A program made the position numbers and the translations under genes. Of a DNA stretch of 60,952 nt, positions 35,182 to 42,401 are shown piece after piece. Source of the DNA: Bacillota bacterium (lineage in GTDB: Bacteria > Bacillota > Clostridia > Christensenellales > CAG-138); contig JAEYHP010000159.1 of assembly GCA_023409435.1 (NCBI GenBank), positions 1 through 60,952 on the forward strand. The letters run 5' to 3'. The notes beneath the pieces are model-generated. The model searched no databases, was not told where the DNA came from, and saw nothing but the letters and a program-made list of their open reading frames with translations. Positions within the stretch are counted from its first letter, which is position 1; each line of letters starts with the position of its first letter.

Positions 35182-36873
35182 ATGCATTTACACAAATTGC
35201 AATCTACCATTGCACAGGCGATTAAGGGGAATGCGACATTTGTAATCAAAAATGCGCGCGTTGTCAATGTGTTCACGCTGGAAATCATACACGGGGATAT
35301 CGCGCTTGCGGGCGATCGTATCTTAGGCGTGGGCGGAAGCTACACGGCGGACCAAGAATACGATGCGGCGGGCGCTTTTGTTTGCCCCGGCTTTATCGAC
35401 GCGCACGTGCACATCGAAAGCTCCATGTCCCCCCCCGTCAGCTTTGCGCGCACGGTTCTGCCGCATGGGACCACGACGGTGATTGCGGACCCGCATGAGA
35501 TTGCAAACGTCGCGGGTACTGCGGGGCTTACCTACATGCTGGAGCAGTTTGAGAACCTGCCGCTTTCCGTCTACATGATGCTGCCCTCCTGCGTGCCCTG
35601 TCTGCCGTTCGAGCACAACGGGGCTGCGCTTTCCGCAAAAGAACTTGCGCCATTTGCCTCCCACCCGCGCGTGTTGGGCCTAGGCGAGGTGATGGATTAT
35701 CCTTCCGTCGCAGCAGGAGAGATCGGCATGCTCGAAAAGCTGCAGCTGTTTTCCGGCAGGCCCATAGACGGCCACGCGCCTCTCGTTAAGGGCCGGGAGC
35801 TTCACGCATACCGCATCGCGGGGCCAAGTAGCGACCACGAATGCTCCAGTTACGACGAGGTGCTCGAGAAACTGAGGACCGGCATGCATATTCAGCTTCG
35901 CATGGGCTCCGCGGCACACGGTATTGAGACCATACTCCGCCGCATCGCGTATGAGGAACTGCCCACGGACAATATGTCCTTCTGCACGGACGACAAGCAC
36001 CTGGAGGATATCCGGCGGGACGGCCACATCAACTATATTTTAAGGCGCGCCGTGGCCTGCGGCCTGAGCCCGCTCATTGCGGTGCGCATGGCGACATGGA
36101 ACGCCGCACGCCATTACTGTTTAAAGGATATCGGGGCAATCGCGCCGGGCTACCGCGCGGATATGGTGTTGCTGCCGAATTTGGACAGCTTCCGCCCGCT
36201 TGCGGTATTCACGGGCGGCATACTCTACAAGGACGCGCCGCTGCCCATCCCCCCGCCGCCCGTTGAAGTGCTGAACAGCGTGCATTTAAAGCCCAGGGCG
36301 GCCGATTCGCTCTCTCTCAAAGTGACGGGGCCCATGCCCGTGATCGAGCTGACCCCGGGCCAGCTTGTCACCAAACTGAGCATGCGCGAAGTGCCGCACG
36401 AAGACGGGCTGTTCCAGGGCGGCTGGGGCCTGAACAAACTGGCAGTTTTAGAGCGCCACCATGCCACCGGCAACATTGGCCTTGGCGTATTGAGCGGGCT
36501 TGGCGTTGTGAACGGCGCTCTGGCCTCCACCGTGGGCCACGATTCACACAATCTGATTGTGGCAGGCGATAACGACGCGGATATGCATATCGCGATAGAT
36601 GCCCTGGAAAAAAGCGGCGGCGGCTATGTGGTGGTGCGCGGCGGCAAGGTGCGCGCGCTCCTCCCTCTGCCCATTGCGGGGCTGATTACGGAAGCGCCGC
36701 TCGAAGAAATATTGGAAACGCAGCGCAGACTTTTACATGAGGCGGCGCAGCTTGGCATACAAAGTTCGTCCGACCCCTTTATTACGCTTTCCTTTCTGGC
36801 GCTGCCAGTCATCCCCGAAGGCAGGCTGACGGATATGGGCGTATTTCAGGTTTCCACCCAGCGTTTCCTGTAG
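35182..36873 (+). CDS. ade: Adenine deaminase
   Basis: The enzyme hydrolyses adenine to hypoxanthine and ammonia. GFIDAHVHIESSM (about 68–80) is the family's metal-binding signature, followed by PHGTTTVIADPHEIANV and the FCTDDKH segment. The C-terminal domain (LSGLGVVNGALASTVGHDSHNLIVAG) is also typical of Ade. The length of 563 aa fits. AGCAGGTG precedes the ATG. It is divergent from the hydantoinase/guaD genes, consistent with a locus for purine bases. Confidence 0.94.
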   Translation: MHLHKLQSTIAQAIKGNATFVIKNARVVNVFTLEIIHGDIALAGDRILGVGGSYTADQEYDAAGAFVCPGFIDAHVHIESSMSPPVSFARTVLPHGTTTVIADPHEIANVAGTAGLTYMLEQFENLPLSVYMMLPSCVPCLPFEHNGAALSAKELAPFASHPRVLGLGEVMDYPSVAAGEIGMLEKLQLFSGRPIDGHAPLVKGRELHAYRIAGPSSDHECSSYDEVLEKLRTGMHIQLRMGSAAHGIETILRRIAYEELPTDNMSFCTDDKHLEDIRRDGHINYILRRAVACGLSPLIAVRMATWNAARHYCLKDIGAIAPGYRADMVLLPNLDSFRPLAVFTGGILYKDAPLPIPPPPVEVLNSVHLKPRAADSLSLKVTGPMPVIELTPGQLVTKLSMREVPHEDGLFQGGWGLNKLAVLERHHATGNIGLGVLSGLGVVNGALASTVGHDSHNLIVAGDNDADMHIAIDALEKSGGGYVVVRGGKVRALLPLPIAGLITEAPLEEILETQRRLLHEAAQLGIQSSSDPFITLSFLALPVIPEGRLTDMGVFQVSTQRFL

Positions 36874-36934
36874 ACAGTAATAACAGAAATTGCATGATCT
36901 ATAACAAAAAATTGCATGCAAACTCCAAAAAGTA

Positions 36935-36943
36935 TGGTATACT
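36935..36943 (+). promoter_or_regulatory. Extended -10 upstream of the aminotransferase
   Basis: TGG-TATACT at 36935–36943 forms an extended -10; a poor TTGCAT lies 20 nt upstream. Two imperfect copies of a TAACA…AATTGCATG unit just upstream (about 36888–36918) may bind a regulator. Confidence 0.5.
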
Positions 36944-36955
36944 CATACGTAACCC

Positions 36956-37039
36956 CCGTTTCGCCGGCCCGCAGGGTCGGCGACTCCTTTATGCGGCGCG
37001 GCAAGAATCGCGCATGTATGGCAATGCGGCCTGAAACGG
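36956..37039 (+). promoter_or_regulatory. Structured 5' leader of the aminotransferase gene
   Basis: CCGTTTC (36956–36962) pairs perfectly with GAAACGG (37033–37039), enclosing GC-rich inner hairpins such as GCCGG…TCGGC and GCGCG…CGCGC. The folded region of about 84 nt lies between the -10 and the ribosome binding site. It does not match a riboswitch I know, so it may be an orphan leader or simple structure. Confidence 0.35.
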
Positions 37040-37153
37040 ATGCTCTAAAGTCGAATGCAGCCCATGCCATATCTTCCTGCAAAGGATACGGGTACAAGGA
37101 ACGCAACGCTGCGCATGGTGCAGCGCGCGAATAAAATTAAGCAGGAGTACAGC

Positions 37154-38437
37154 ATGCGTTACACCGATTTATCCCTTCTGCAACTGCAGGCGGAACATCA
37201 GAAGGCGCAGGCCGCATTTGAGGCGGCGAAGGCAAAGGGCCTCAAGCTCGATATGTCGCGCGGGAAACCCGGAAGCGATCAGCTCGACATATCCATGGAG
37301 TTGCTGACAAATTTGGTTACGCCGGAAGACTGTATTGAAAACGGCCTGGACGTGCGCAATTACGGCGTGCTGGACGGTCTTCCCTCCTGCAAGCGGCTGT
37401 TTGCGGAACTTCTGGGCGTGAAGGAAGAGCAGGTGTTCGTCGGCGGCAACGCGAGCCTGCAGTTAATGTACGATACCATCGCAAAAGCGTACACGCATGG
37501 TCTCCTGCACAGCGAAAAGCCCTGGAGCCAGCTTGAGAAGGTGAAGTTCCTCTGCCCTACGCCCGGCTATGACCGGCATTTCGGCGTGTCCGAAAGCTTT
37601 AAAATGGAGCTTGTTTCCATCCCCATGACGCCTAATGGCCCGGATATGGACGCCGTAGAAGAAGCCGTAAAGGACCCGGCGGTAAAGGGCATGTGGTGCG
37701 TGCCCAAATATAGTAACCCCGAGGGTATCATTTATTCGGACGAAGTAATCGCCCGCATTGCCAAGTTAAAGCCCGCCGCACCCGACTTTATACTCATGTG
37801 GGATAACGCGTACTGCGTGCATGAATTCGACGGGCCGTTTGTTCCCTTCGCGGAGATCCTCTCCCTTTGCGAGCGGGCGGGCAGCCCGGACATTGTGTTT
37901 GAGTTCGCCTCCACCTCCAAAATCACGCTGCCGGGTGCTGGCGTCGCGTGCATGGCGGCAAGCAAGGCGAACCTGGACCATATCAAAAAAATCGCCAACT
38001 TTCAGACGATAGGCTTTGACAAGGTCAACCAGCTGCGCCATGTGAAGTTCCTCAAAAACAAAGAGAACGTGCTTGCATTGATGAAAAAGCACGCCGCCAT
38101 ACTCAAACCCAAGTTTGCCGCCGTACTGGACGCGCTGGACAGAGAGATCGCGCCCTTGGGCATCGCAAGCTGGAACAGGCCCACGGGCGGATACTTTATC
38201 AGCCTCGATTCGCTCCCCGGCTGCGCCAGGCGCACGCTTGCGCTATGCAAGGAGGCGGGCGTGGTCATGACGAGCGCCGGCGCGACGCACCCCTATGGCC
38301 GTGACCCCAAAGACACCAATATCCGCATTGCGCCCACCTTGCCGCCGGTATCCGAGCTTGTGGAGGCGATTGCCGTATTCTGTATCAGCCTCAAACTCGC
38401 AACGCTTGAAAAGCTGATAGCGGAAAAGGCTTCCTGA
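37154..38437 (+). CDS. Aminotransferase class I/II, aspartate aminotransferase-type (PF12897-like)
   Basis: This is a PLP-dependent fold-type I aminotransferase. The pattern SRGKPG, PGYDRHF, WCVPKYSNPEGIIYSDE and FASTSKITLPGAG (PLP lysine about 256) matches the aspartate aminotransferase subgroup often annotated PF12897 rather than the classical AspC. The probable reaction is aspartate + 2-oxoglutarate to oxaloacetate + glutamate. ATG 37154 has GCAGGAGTA upstream and gives 427 aa; ATG 37055 lies inside the leader. A strong terminator follows at 38495. Confidence 0.88.
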   Translation: MRYTDLSLLQLQAEHQKAQAAFEAAKAKGLKLDMSRGKPGSDQLDISMELLTNLVTPEDCIENGLDVRNYGVLDGLPSCKRLFAELLGVKEEQVFVGGNASLQLMYDTIAKAYTHGLLHSEKPWSQLEKVKFLCPTPGYDRHFGVSESFKMELVSIPMTPNGPDMDAVEEAVKDPAVKGMWCVPKYSNPEGIIYSDEVIARIAKLKPAAPDFILMWDNAYCVHEFDGPFVPFAEILSLCERAGSPDIVFEFASTSKITLPGAGVACMAASKANLDHIKKIANFQTIGFDKVNQLRHVKFLKNKENVLALMKKHAAILKPKFAAVLDALDREIAPLGIASWNRPTGGYFISLDSLPGCARRTLALCKEAGVVMTSAGATHPYGRDPKDTNIRIAPTLPPVSELVEAIAVFCISLKLATLEKLIAEKAS

Positions 38438-38494
38438 AGAATTCGCAATATCGGCAAGGACTTGGCACTATGTGCCTTAGTATCAAAGAAGCTG

Positions 38495-38527
38495 TCCCGC
38501 TTGCAACGCAAGCGGGATTCGTTTTTA
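38495..38527 (+). terminator. Terminator after the aminotransferase gene
   Basis: A perfect 10-bp stem TCCCGCTTGC/GCAAGCGGGA with a 3-nt loop is followed by TTCGTTTTT. A smaller GGCAC/GTGCC hairpin lies just before it. Confidence 0.9.
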
Positions 38528-38567
38528 TTAATGTCTATATATCCGTCATTTACTGAATTATTTGCTA

Positions 38568-38596
38568 TTGACAAGCACTACCATACGGTTTAGTAT
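38568..38596 (+). promoter_or_regulatory. Promoter of the tetR–flavodoxin operon
   Basis: Consensus TTGACA (38568–38573), 17-nt spacer, TAGTAT (38591–38596), about 50 nt before the TetR start. TATTGAC at 38567 and GTCAATA at 38624 are inverted copies flanking the start region and could form a repressor loop or chance match. Autoregulation by the TetR protein is likely. Confidence 0.75.
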
Positions 38597-38645
38597 TTTT
38601 ATCGACCAATTTTATATTTTATAGTCAATAAAGGCGGTGAACTGA

Positions 38646-39248
38646 ATGCCGAAAATCGTATCGGAGGTAGAACGAGAGCAGGTGCGCAAGGCGATCTATC
38701 AAAATACGGTTGCGCTGATCCGGCACAAGGGCATCAAAGGAGTGACGGTAGATGACATCGCGGCGGCGGTAGGCATCAGCAAGGGAGCGTTTTATGTATA
38801 CTACCCGTCAAAGGAAGCGGGCCTGTATGAGGCGCTCAAACGCAGTGAGGAAGAACTATTTGCGCGCATGGAAGCGATCATGTCGCAGGAGTTACGCGAT
38901 AAGGAGCGGATTGAAAAATTTTTGCGCGAAGTATTCCTTGCGCCGGACAGCGTGGTTTTTCATCTTTCCCCTATTGATCTGGAAGCGCTGCTGCGCAAAC
39001 TGCCGCCCGAATATCGCGCAAGGGAAAATAAAAAGTCCGCCGACTATTTTGAGCGCAGCCTAAAGCTGCTCAGGGTAGGTAAAAACAAAATGGAAGCGGT
39101 GGCGCTGCTGACGGATTGCCTTGGGTTGGTGTCCACCAACACCATGTTCAGCGAAAAAGGGAAGCAGCAAGCGTTGGATGTGCTGATAGACGCCATTTCC
39201 AGCTATCTTTCAGGGGAGGAGCCATATGAAAACCGTAGTGATCTATGA
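38646..39248 (+). CDS. TetR/AcrR family transcriptional regulator
   Basis: The N-terminal DNA-binding domain (about residues 10–58) has the TetR helix-turn-helix: IRHKGIKGVTVDDIAAAVGISKGAFYVYYPSKE cut in two helices, then AGLYEAL. The remaining 140 residues are a ligand-binding/dimer domain without an obvious ligand motif. The length of 200 aa is typical. AAAGGCGGTGA precedes the ATG. Its end overlaps the next gene by 23 nt, so the flavodoxin-like genes are probably its targets. Confidence 0.92.
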   Translation: MPKIVSEVEREQVRKAIYQNTVALIRHKGIKGVTVDDIAAAVGISKGAFYVYYPSKEAGLYEALKRSEEELFARMEAIMSQELRDKERIEKFLREVFLAPDSVVFHLSPIDLEALLRKLPPEYRARENKKSADYFERSLKLLRVGKNKMEAVALLTDCLGLVSTNTMFSEKGKQQALDVLIDAISSYLSGEEPYENRSDL

Positions 39249-39708
39249 AGCGGGCGAAATCCGCATTCCGGACAGCACATTCGTGCTGGACTTAAATGCG
39301 CGTGAGATCAGAAATTGTACCGGCTGCTGGTCCTGCTGGAAGAAAACGCCCGGCCGCTGTGCGTTTCACGATCTGGACGATTTCTATGCGGCGTTTTTAC
39401 AGGCCGACAGAGTGGTATTATTCACCGGTGTGTCCTGCGATTTTATCAGCGGACGGTTGAAGACACTGTTTGACAGGATGATTCCGCACTATTTGCCCTA
39501 CACCAGCTATAAAACCGGGGAGTCGATGCATGTCCCGCGTTACGACCGCTACCCCGATATAGAGGTGTACTACCAGGGCGCTTTCAGCAGCCATAAAGCA
39601 CGGCAATTATATGAGGAGTATCTGGCCCGGGCGTTCTACCAATTCCACGTCAAAAGAACCCTTATCAAACCGGCGGAGGAATATGTGCAAGGAGGGATGG
39701 CGATATGA
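39226..39708 (+). CDS. Flavodoxin-fold NAD(P)H-dependent oxidoreductase-like protein with a CxxCW motif
   Basis: This 160-aa protein has the flavodoxin/FMN-reductase pattern: a short strand MKTVVIYE, then the cysteine-rich NCTGCWSCWKKTPGRC (about 25–40) and ADRVVLFTGV, with RLKTLFDRMIP as the next helix. Similar 'CxGCxxCxxxxG' proteins are annotated as flavodoxin-family NAD(P)H oxidoreductases. The usual N-terminal phosphate-binding GSPR loop is missing: after the first strand the protein goes almost straight to the cysteine motif, so it is a shortened form. It overlaps tetR by 23 nt and the next gene by 4 bp. Confidence 0.75.
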   Translation: MKTVVIYEAGEIRIPDSTFVLDLNAREIRNCTGCWSCWKKTPGRCAFHDLDDFYAAFLQADRVVLFTGVSCDFISGRLKTLFDRMIPHYLPYTSYKTGESMHVPRYDRYPDIEVYYQGAFSSHKARQLYEEYLARAFYQFHVKRTLIKPAEEYVQGGMAI

Positions 39709-40352
39709 ACACACTGATTATAAACGGATCGCCTAAGGGGAAAAACGGAAATACGGAGCTATTTATCCGGCAGTTCATTTTGGGGGCGGGGCAGGAGTAT
39801 CCGGTACGGTATGCCGCGAATGAACCGGAAGACACCCTTGCCAAAAGCGTCGCTCAAGCGGAAACGCTGCTCATTTTCATGCCGCTGTACGTTCATGCCA
39901 TGCCGGGTATCGTGATGAAGCTGTTTGAGCGGATGAAGCCCGCTGCAACGGGACAAAAAATCGGTTTTGTGGTTCAGGCGGGCTATATCGAAGGCGCGCA
40001 GGCCCGGTTTTTGGTGCGCTATCTGAATGCTTTTGCCGATCGCCTGGGCTATGAGAACCTTGGGGTGGTCACTAAAGGGGATGCCGCCGGGATCACCATG
40101 ATGCCGGCGTTCATCACAAAAAGACTATTTCGGCTCCTGCAAGCGCTGGGCGCCCATTATTCACGGTTCGGGCAGTTTCACAAAGAAACCGCAGCGCTGC
40201 TGGCGGGCATGTACGAGATCCCTCATCACAAAGCGAAGTTGTATGAATTTTTTAACCGCACCGGTATCAACCATCTCTTTTGGCACAAGTTCTGGCGCGA
40301 CAACGGAGTATTTGAGCAGGGATTGGACCGGCCGTTTGCTTCCGGCGTTTAG
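39705..40352 (+). CDS. Flavodoxin-like NAD(P)H-dependent oxidoreductase
   Basis: A complete FMN-binding start, MNTLIINGSPKGKNGNTELF, is followed by AETLLIFMPLYVHAMPGIVMKLFER, the flavin-contact loop of the family. The C-terminal half (to 215 aa) is unusually rich in aromatic residues and has no extra known domain. The gene overlaps its neighbour by 4 bp. The pair may form one functional unit, one protein supplying the FMN loop and the other the CxxC motif. It ends before the terminator at 40375. Confidence 0.82.
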   Translation: MNTLIINGSPKGKNGNTELFIRQFILGAGQEYPVRYAANEPEDTLAKSVAQAETLLIFMPLYVHAMPGIVMKLFERMKPAATGQKIGFVVQAGYIEGAQARFLVRYLNAFADRLGYENLGVVTKGDAAGITMMPAFITKRLFRLLQALGAHYSRFGQFHKETAALLAGMYEIPHHKAKLYEFFNRTGINHLFWHKFWRDNGVFEQGLDRPFASGV

Positions 40353-40374
40353 CAATCCAATATACGGATCATCT

Positions 40375-40400
40375 AAGGCGCGGTTATACCGCGCCTTTGT
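40375..40400 (+). terminator. Terminator of the tetR–flavodoxin operon
   Basis: AAGGCGCGG pairs with CCGCGCCTT around TTATA, followed by TGTGC. The stem is strong but the T-run short. Confidence 0.7.
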
Positions 40401-40403
40401 GCT

Positions 40404-41486
40404 TCATATTGCATTTTCTATACTCATTAAATATTTATGCAGCGTATCCACATGCATGGGATACAACTGCGCCGGGTCCCTGAGCATGGCTTTCAGTTTG
40501 CTTATGGAGATCCATTGGTAATTTTTCGCCTCGTCGGAATAAGGCAACAGCTCCCCTTCCACGTGGCAGAGGAATACGAATACCATGATGGGGTACTTCC
40601 CCGTCAGATTCTGCGCACAGGAAAACGGCGTGAAGTTGACGACCCTGTACTCGTTCGCCTCGTAAATTGGAGAAGCGTCCTCGCCTAAGATTTCTGTCAC
40701 CGTAAGGCCGGTTTCTTCCCTGATTTCTCGCTTAAGCGCGTCAAATAAACTTTCAAACGCGCGGATCTTGCCTGCGGGAATTTCAAGAAGCCCGCTTTCA
40801 GACGGCGCGTCCTCTTTCCATCTTACCTGCATCAGGATATGTGGTTCTCCGGAAAACTCCTTTATGACTATTCCGCCCACGCCGGGTATGGCGAACGACT
40901 CCGCGGTTGGTTCCCTTGCAGGGCATTTGGCAGATTGCCCGCGCAGTGCTTGCCATTCCTCCTTCAAAATGCCAAAGCTCACAGAATCGTAGTATTGCCC
41001 TTCCACAATTCTAGCGTTTCTGTATACGGCCTCTTTTTTCAGGCCCAATTTCTCGGCCAACTTCATCATCCGGATATTTCCGGACCATGTGGAAAGCCCG
41101 ATTCGGACAAGTTCCGGCCGTCGTGCGAAAAGTTCGTCGATCCACATGGTCATCGCGGCAAAGCCGATCCCTTTTCCCCAATAGTTTTCGTTAAATAGGA
41201 CGACGCCGACTTCCATCCAAAGCGTCTCTTCGGATTTCCAGTACCAGTTGACTTCGCCTATCAGTTCGTCCGTTTCTTTTTCCGCGATGATCTTTTTATT
41301 TTGAAGTACGTCTTTTGCTCCCTTCTTCAAAAAAGAGCGGAGTTCTTCCACATAATCTTTTAGCTCCCGTTCATCCTTTTTGCCGTAATACGGCCCGTTG
41401 TATTTGTGGAATTCCCGCGAAGGATGGTTCCAATACTGATAGGCTTCCAAGTCTTTCAGCTCAAGCTCCCGCAAGACGATATCCAA
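40404..41486 (-). CDS. GNAT acetyltransferase–Nudix hydrolase fusion
   Basis: Two enzymes are joined in one 360-aa chain. Residues 1–175 are a GNAT acyltransferase: VLRELELKDLEAYQYW, EVGVVLFNENYWGKGIGFAAM (acetyl-CoA loop, 101–108) and KLAEKLGLKKEAVYRN. Residues about 195–355 are a Nudix hydrolase with a perfect box: Gly 239, then x5-Glu, x7-REIREETGLT. The pyrophosphatase substrate and the acetylated partner are unknown. The C-terminal residues end in SIENAI. The start is TTG 41486 behind GGAGAGG. It is convergent with the tetR operon. Confidence 0.88.
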   Translation of the reverse strand: MDIVLRELELKDLEAYQYWNHPSREFHKYNGPYYGKKDERELKDYVEELRSFLKKGAKDVLQNKKIIAEKETDELIGEVNWYWKSEETLWMEVGVVLFNENYWGKGIGFAAMTMWIDELFARRPELVRIGLSTWSGNIRMMKLAEKLGLKKEAVYRNARIVEGQYYDSVSFGILKEEWQALRGQSAKCPAREPTAESFAIPGVGGIVIKEFSGEPHILMQVRWKEDAPSESGLLEIPAGKIRAFESLFDALKREIREETGLTVTEILGEDASPIYEANEYRVVNFTPFSCAQNLTGKYPIMVFVFLCHVEGELLPYSDEAKNYQWISISKLKAMLRDPAQLYPMHVDTLHKYLMSIENAI

Positions 41487-41506
41487 ATTGCCTCTCCTTC
41501 ATAGTC

Positions 41507-42163
41507 TTATTTGCCAGCCGTACTCCCTGCAAGCCGTTTGCCCAGCTCGTACGCGTCCGCGCAATCCCTTGGAAACTGCTCTTCCTTCACCTGAAACTTG
41601 TGCGCGGCGTCAAAGCGGGACGCCTCATACAGCGCGTAATCCGAAAACTGCCAAGTATCGCAGGAAAGCAGGATCTCCGATTCCCCCAGGATGCGCAGCA
41701 GTCCCTGATATTTCTCAAACGTTTTGTCATAGCCGATGCGGTCCACAAACTCCCGCGGCACGTTCATGGTACAAACTAGGCCGATTTTCATATTCCCGCG
41801 GAACAGGGAGCGCTCCCCTTCGTTATAGGAGAGGTTGGGAAAAATCAAACGTTCCAGAAAAGAACGCATTTCTCCCGTGACGTCAGAAAAATAGATCGGC
41901 GTGCCCAGCAACAGCACATCGCTCGAAAGTGCCTCTTCCAGCACCGGGCGCAGTGCATCCCGTACGGCGCACAGCCCGTTGCAGGCGTTCCCCTTCCTTT
42001 TGCATGCAAAGCAGCTGGTACATCCCTTATAAGCAATGTCGTACAGGTGCGTCAGGCTTGTGGAAGCGCCCTCGGATTGCGCGCCCTCTAACGCCTGCTG
42101 CAGCAGGGCCGCCGTATTCCCGGTTTTGCGCGGGCTGCCGTTGATCGCGGTTACTTTCATCAT
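41507..42163 (-). CDS. Flavodoxin-family NAD(P)H-dependent oxidoreductase (iron-sulfur flavoprotein-like)
   Basis: The N-terminus MKVTAINGSPRKTGNTAALL is the FMN phosphate loop. It is followed by GCTSCFACKRKGNACNGLCAVRD, a cysteine-rich motif of this family, and DVLLLGTPIYFSDVTGEMRSFLERL. The length of 218 aa is normal. The protein likely moves electrons from NAD(P)H or another reductant through FMN. The start is ATG 42163 or the next codon ATG 42160; GGAGCGAT precedes them. It is 20 nt upstream of the GNAT–Nudix gene on the same strand and is divergent from adhE. Confidence 0.88.
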   Translation of the reverse strand: MMKVTAINGSPRKTGNTAALLQQALEGAQSEGASTSLTHLYDIAYKGCTSCFACKRKGNACNGLCAVRDALRPVLEEALSSDVLLLGTPIYFSDVTGEMRSFLERLIFPNLSYNEGERSLFRGNMKIGLVCTMNVPREFVDRIGYDKTFEKYQGLLRILGESEILLSCDTWQFSDYALYEASRFDAAHKFQVKEEQFPRDCADAYELGKRLAGSTAGK

Positions 42164-42194
42164 ATCGCTCCTTGCGCGTATTTTTCCCTATATC

Positions 42195-42224
42195 AGCATA
42201 CACCTGAACCCCGTGACGTTGCAA
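42195..42224 (-). promoter_or_regulatory. Promoter of the flavodoxin-family gene divergent from adhE
   Basis: Minus strand TTGCAA (42219–42224) and TATGCT (42195–42200) with an 18-nt spacer, about 30 nt before the start. Confidence 0.5.
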
Positions 42225-42263
42225 ACCCGTACTTTACCGTATGAAAAATATCCAACATTCATA

Positions 42264-42292
42264 TTGACATAAATTTATCAAAGTGCTATGCT
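42264..42292 (+). promoter_or_regulatory. adhE promoter with Rex-like operator
   Basis: TTGACA (42264–42269), 17-nt spacer, TATGCT (42287–42292), with TGC before the -10. Over the -35 lies the dyad TTGACAT-AAAT-TTATCAA (42264–42281), very like the clostridial Rex box TTGTTAA-N4-TTAACAA. NADH/NAD+-sensing Rex commonly represses adhE, so redox control is inferred. A second dyad, GTCAGATA/TATCTGAC (42299–42325), lies in the leader. Confidence 0.65.
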
Positions 42293-42401
42293 GACTTTGT
42301 CAGATAATTAACGATTATATCTGACCGGAATCGACAAGCATAAGGAAAGCCGCCAAAGCGGCCCCTGCTATATATTTCAATTTAAAAAAGGAGTTTGGAG
42401 T

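Noticed and set aside
36956..37039. A known purine or ZTP riboswitch in the aminotransferase leader
   Set aside because: The conserved loop sequences of those classes are not present; only general pairing is visible.
36916..37134. A 72-codon frame in the leader of the aminotransferase gene
   Set aside because: It starts before the -10 element and is explained better by the structured leader.
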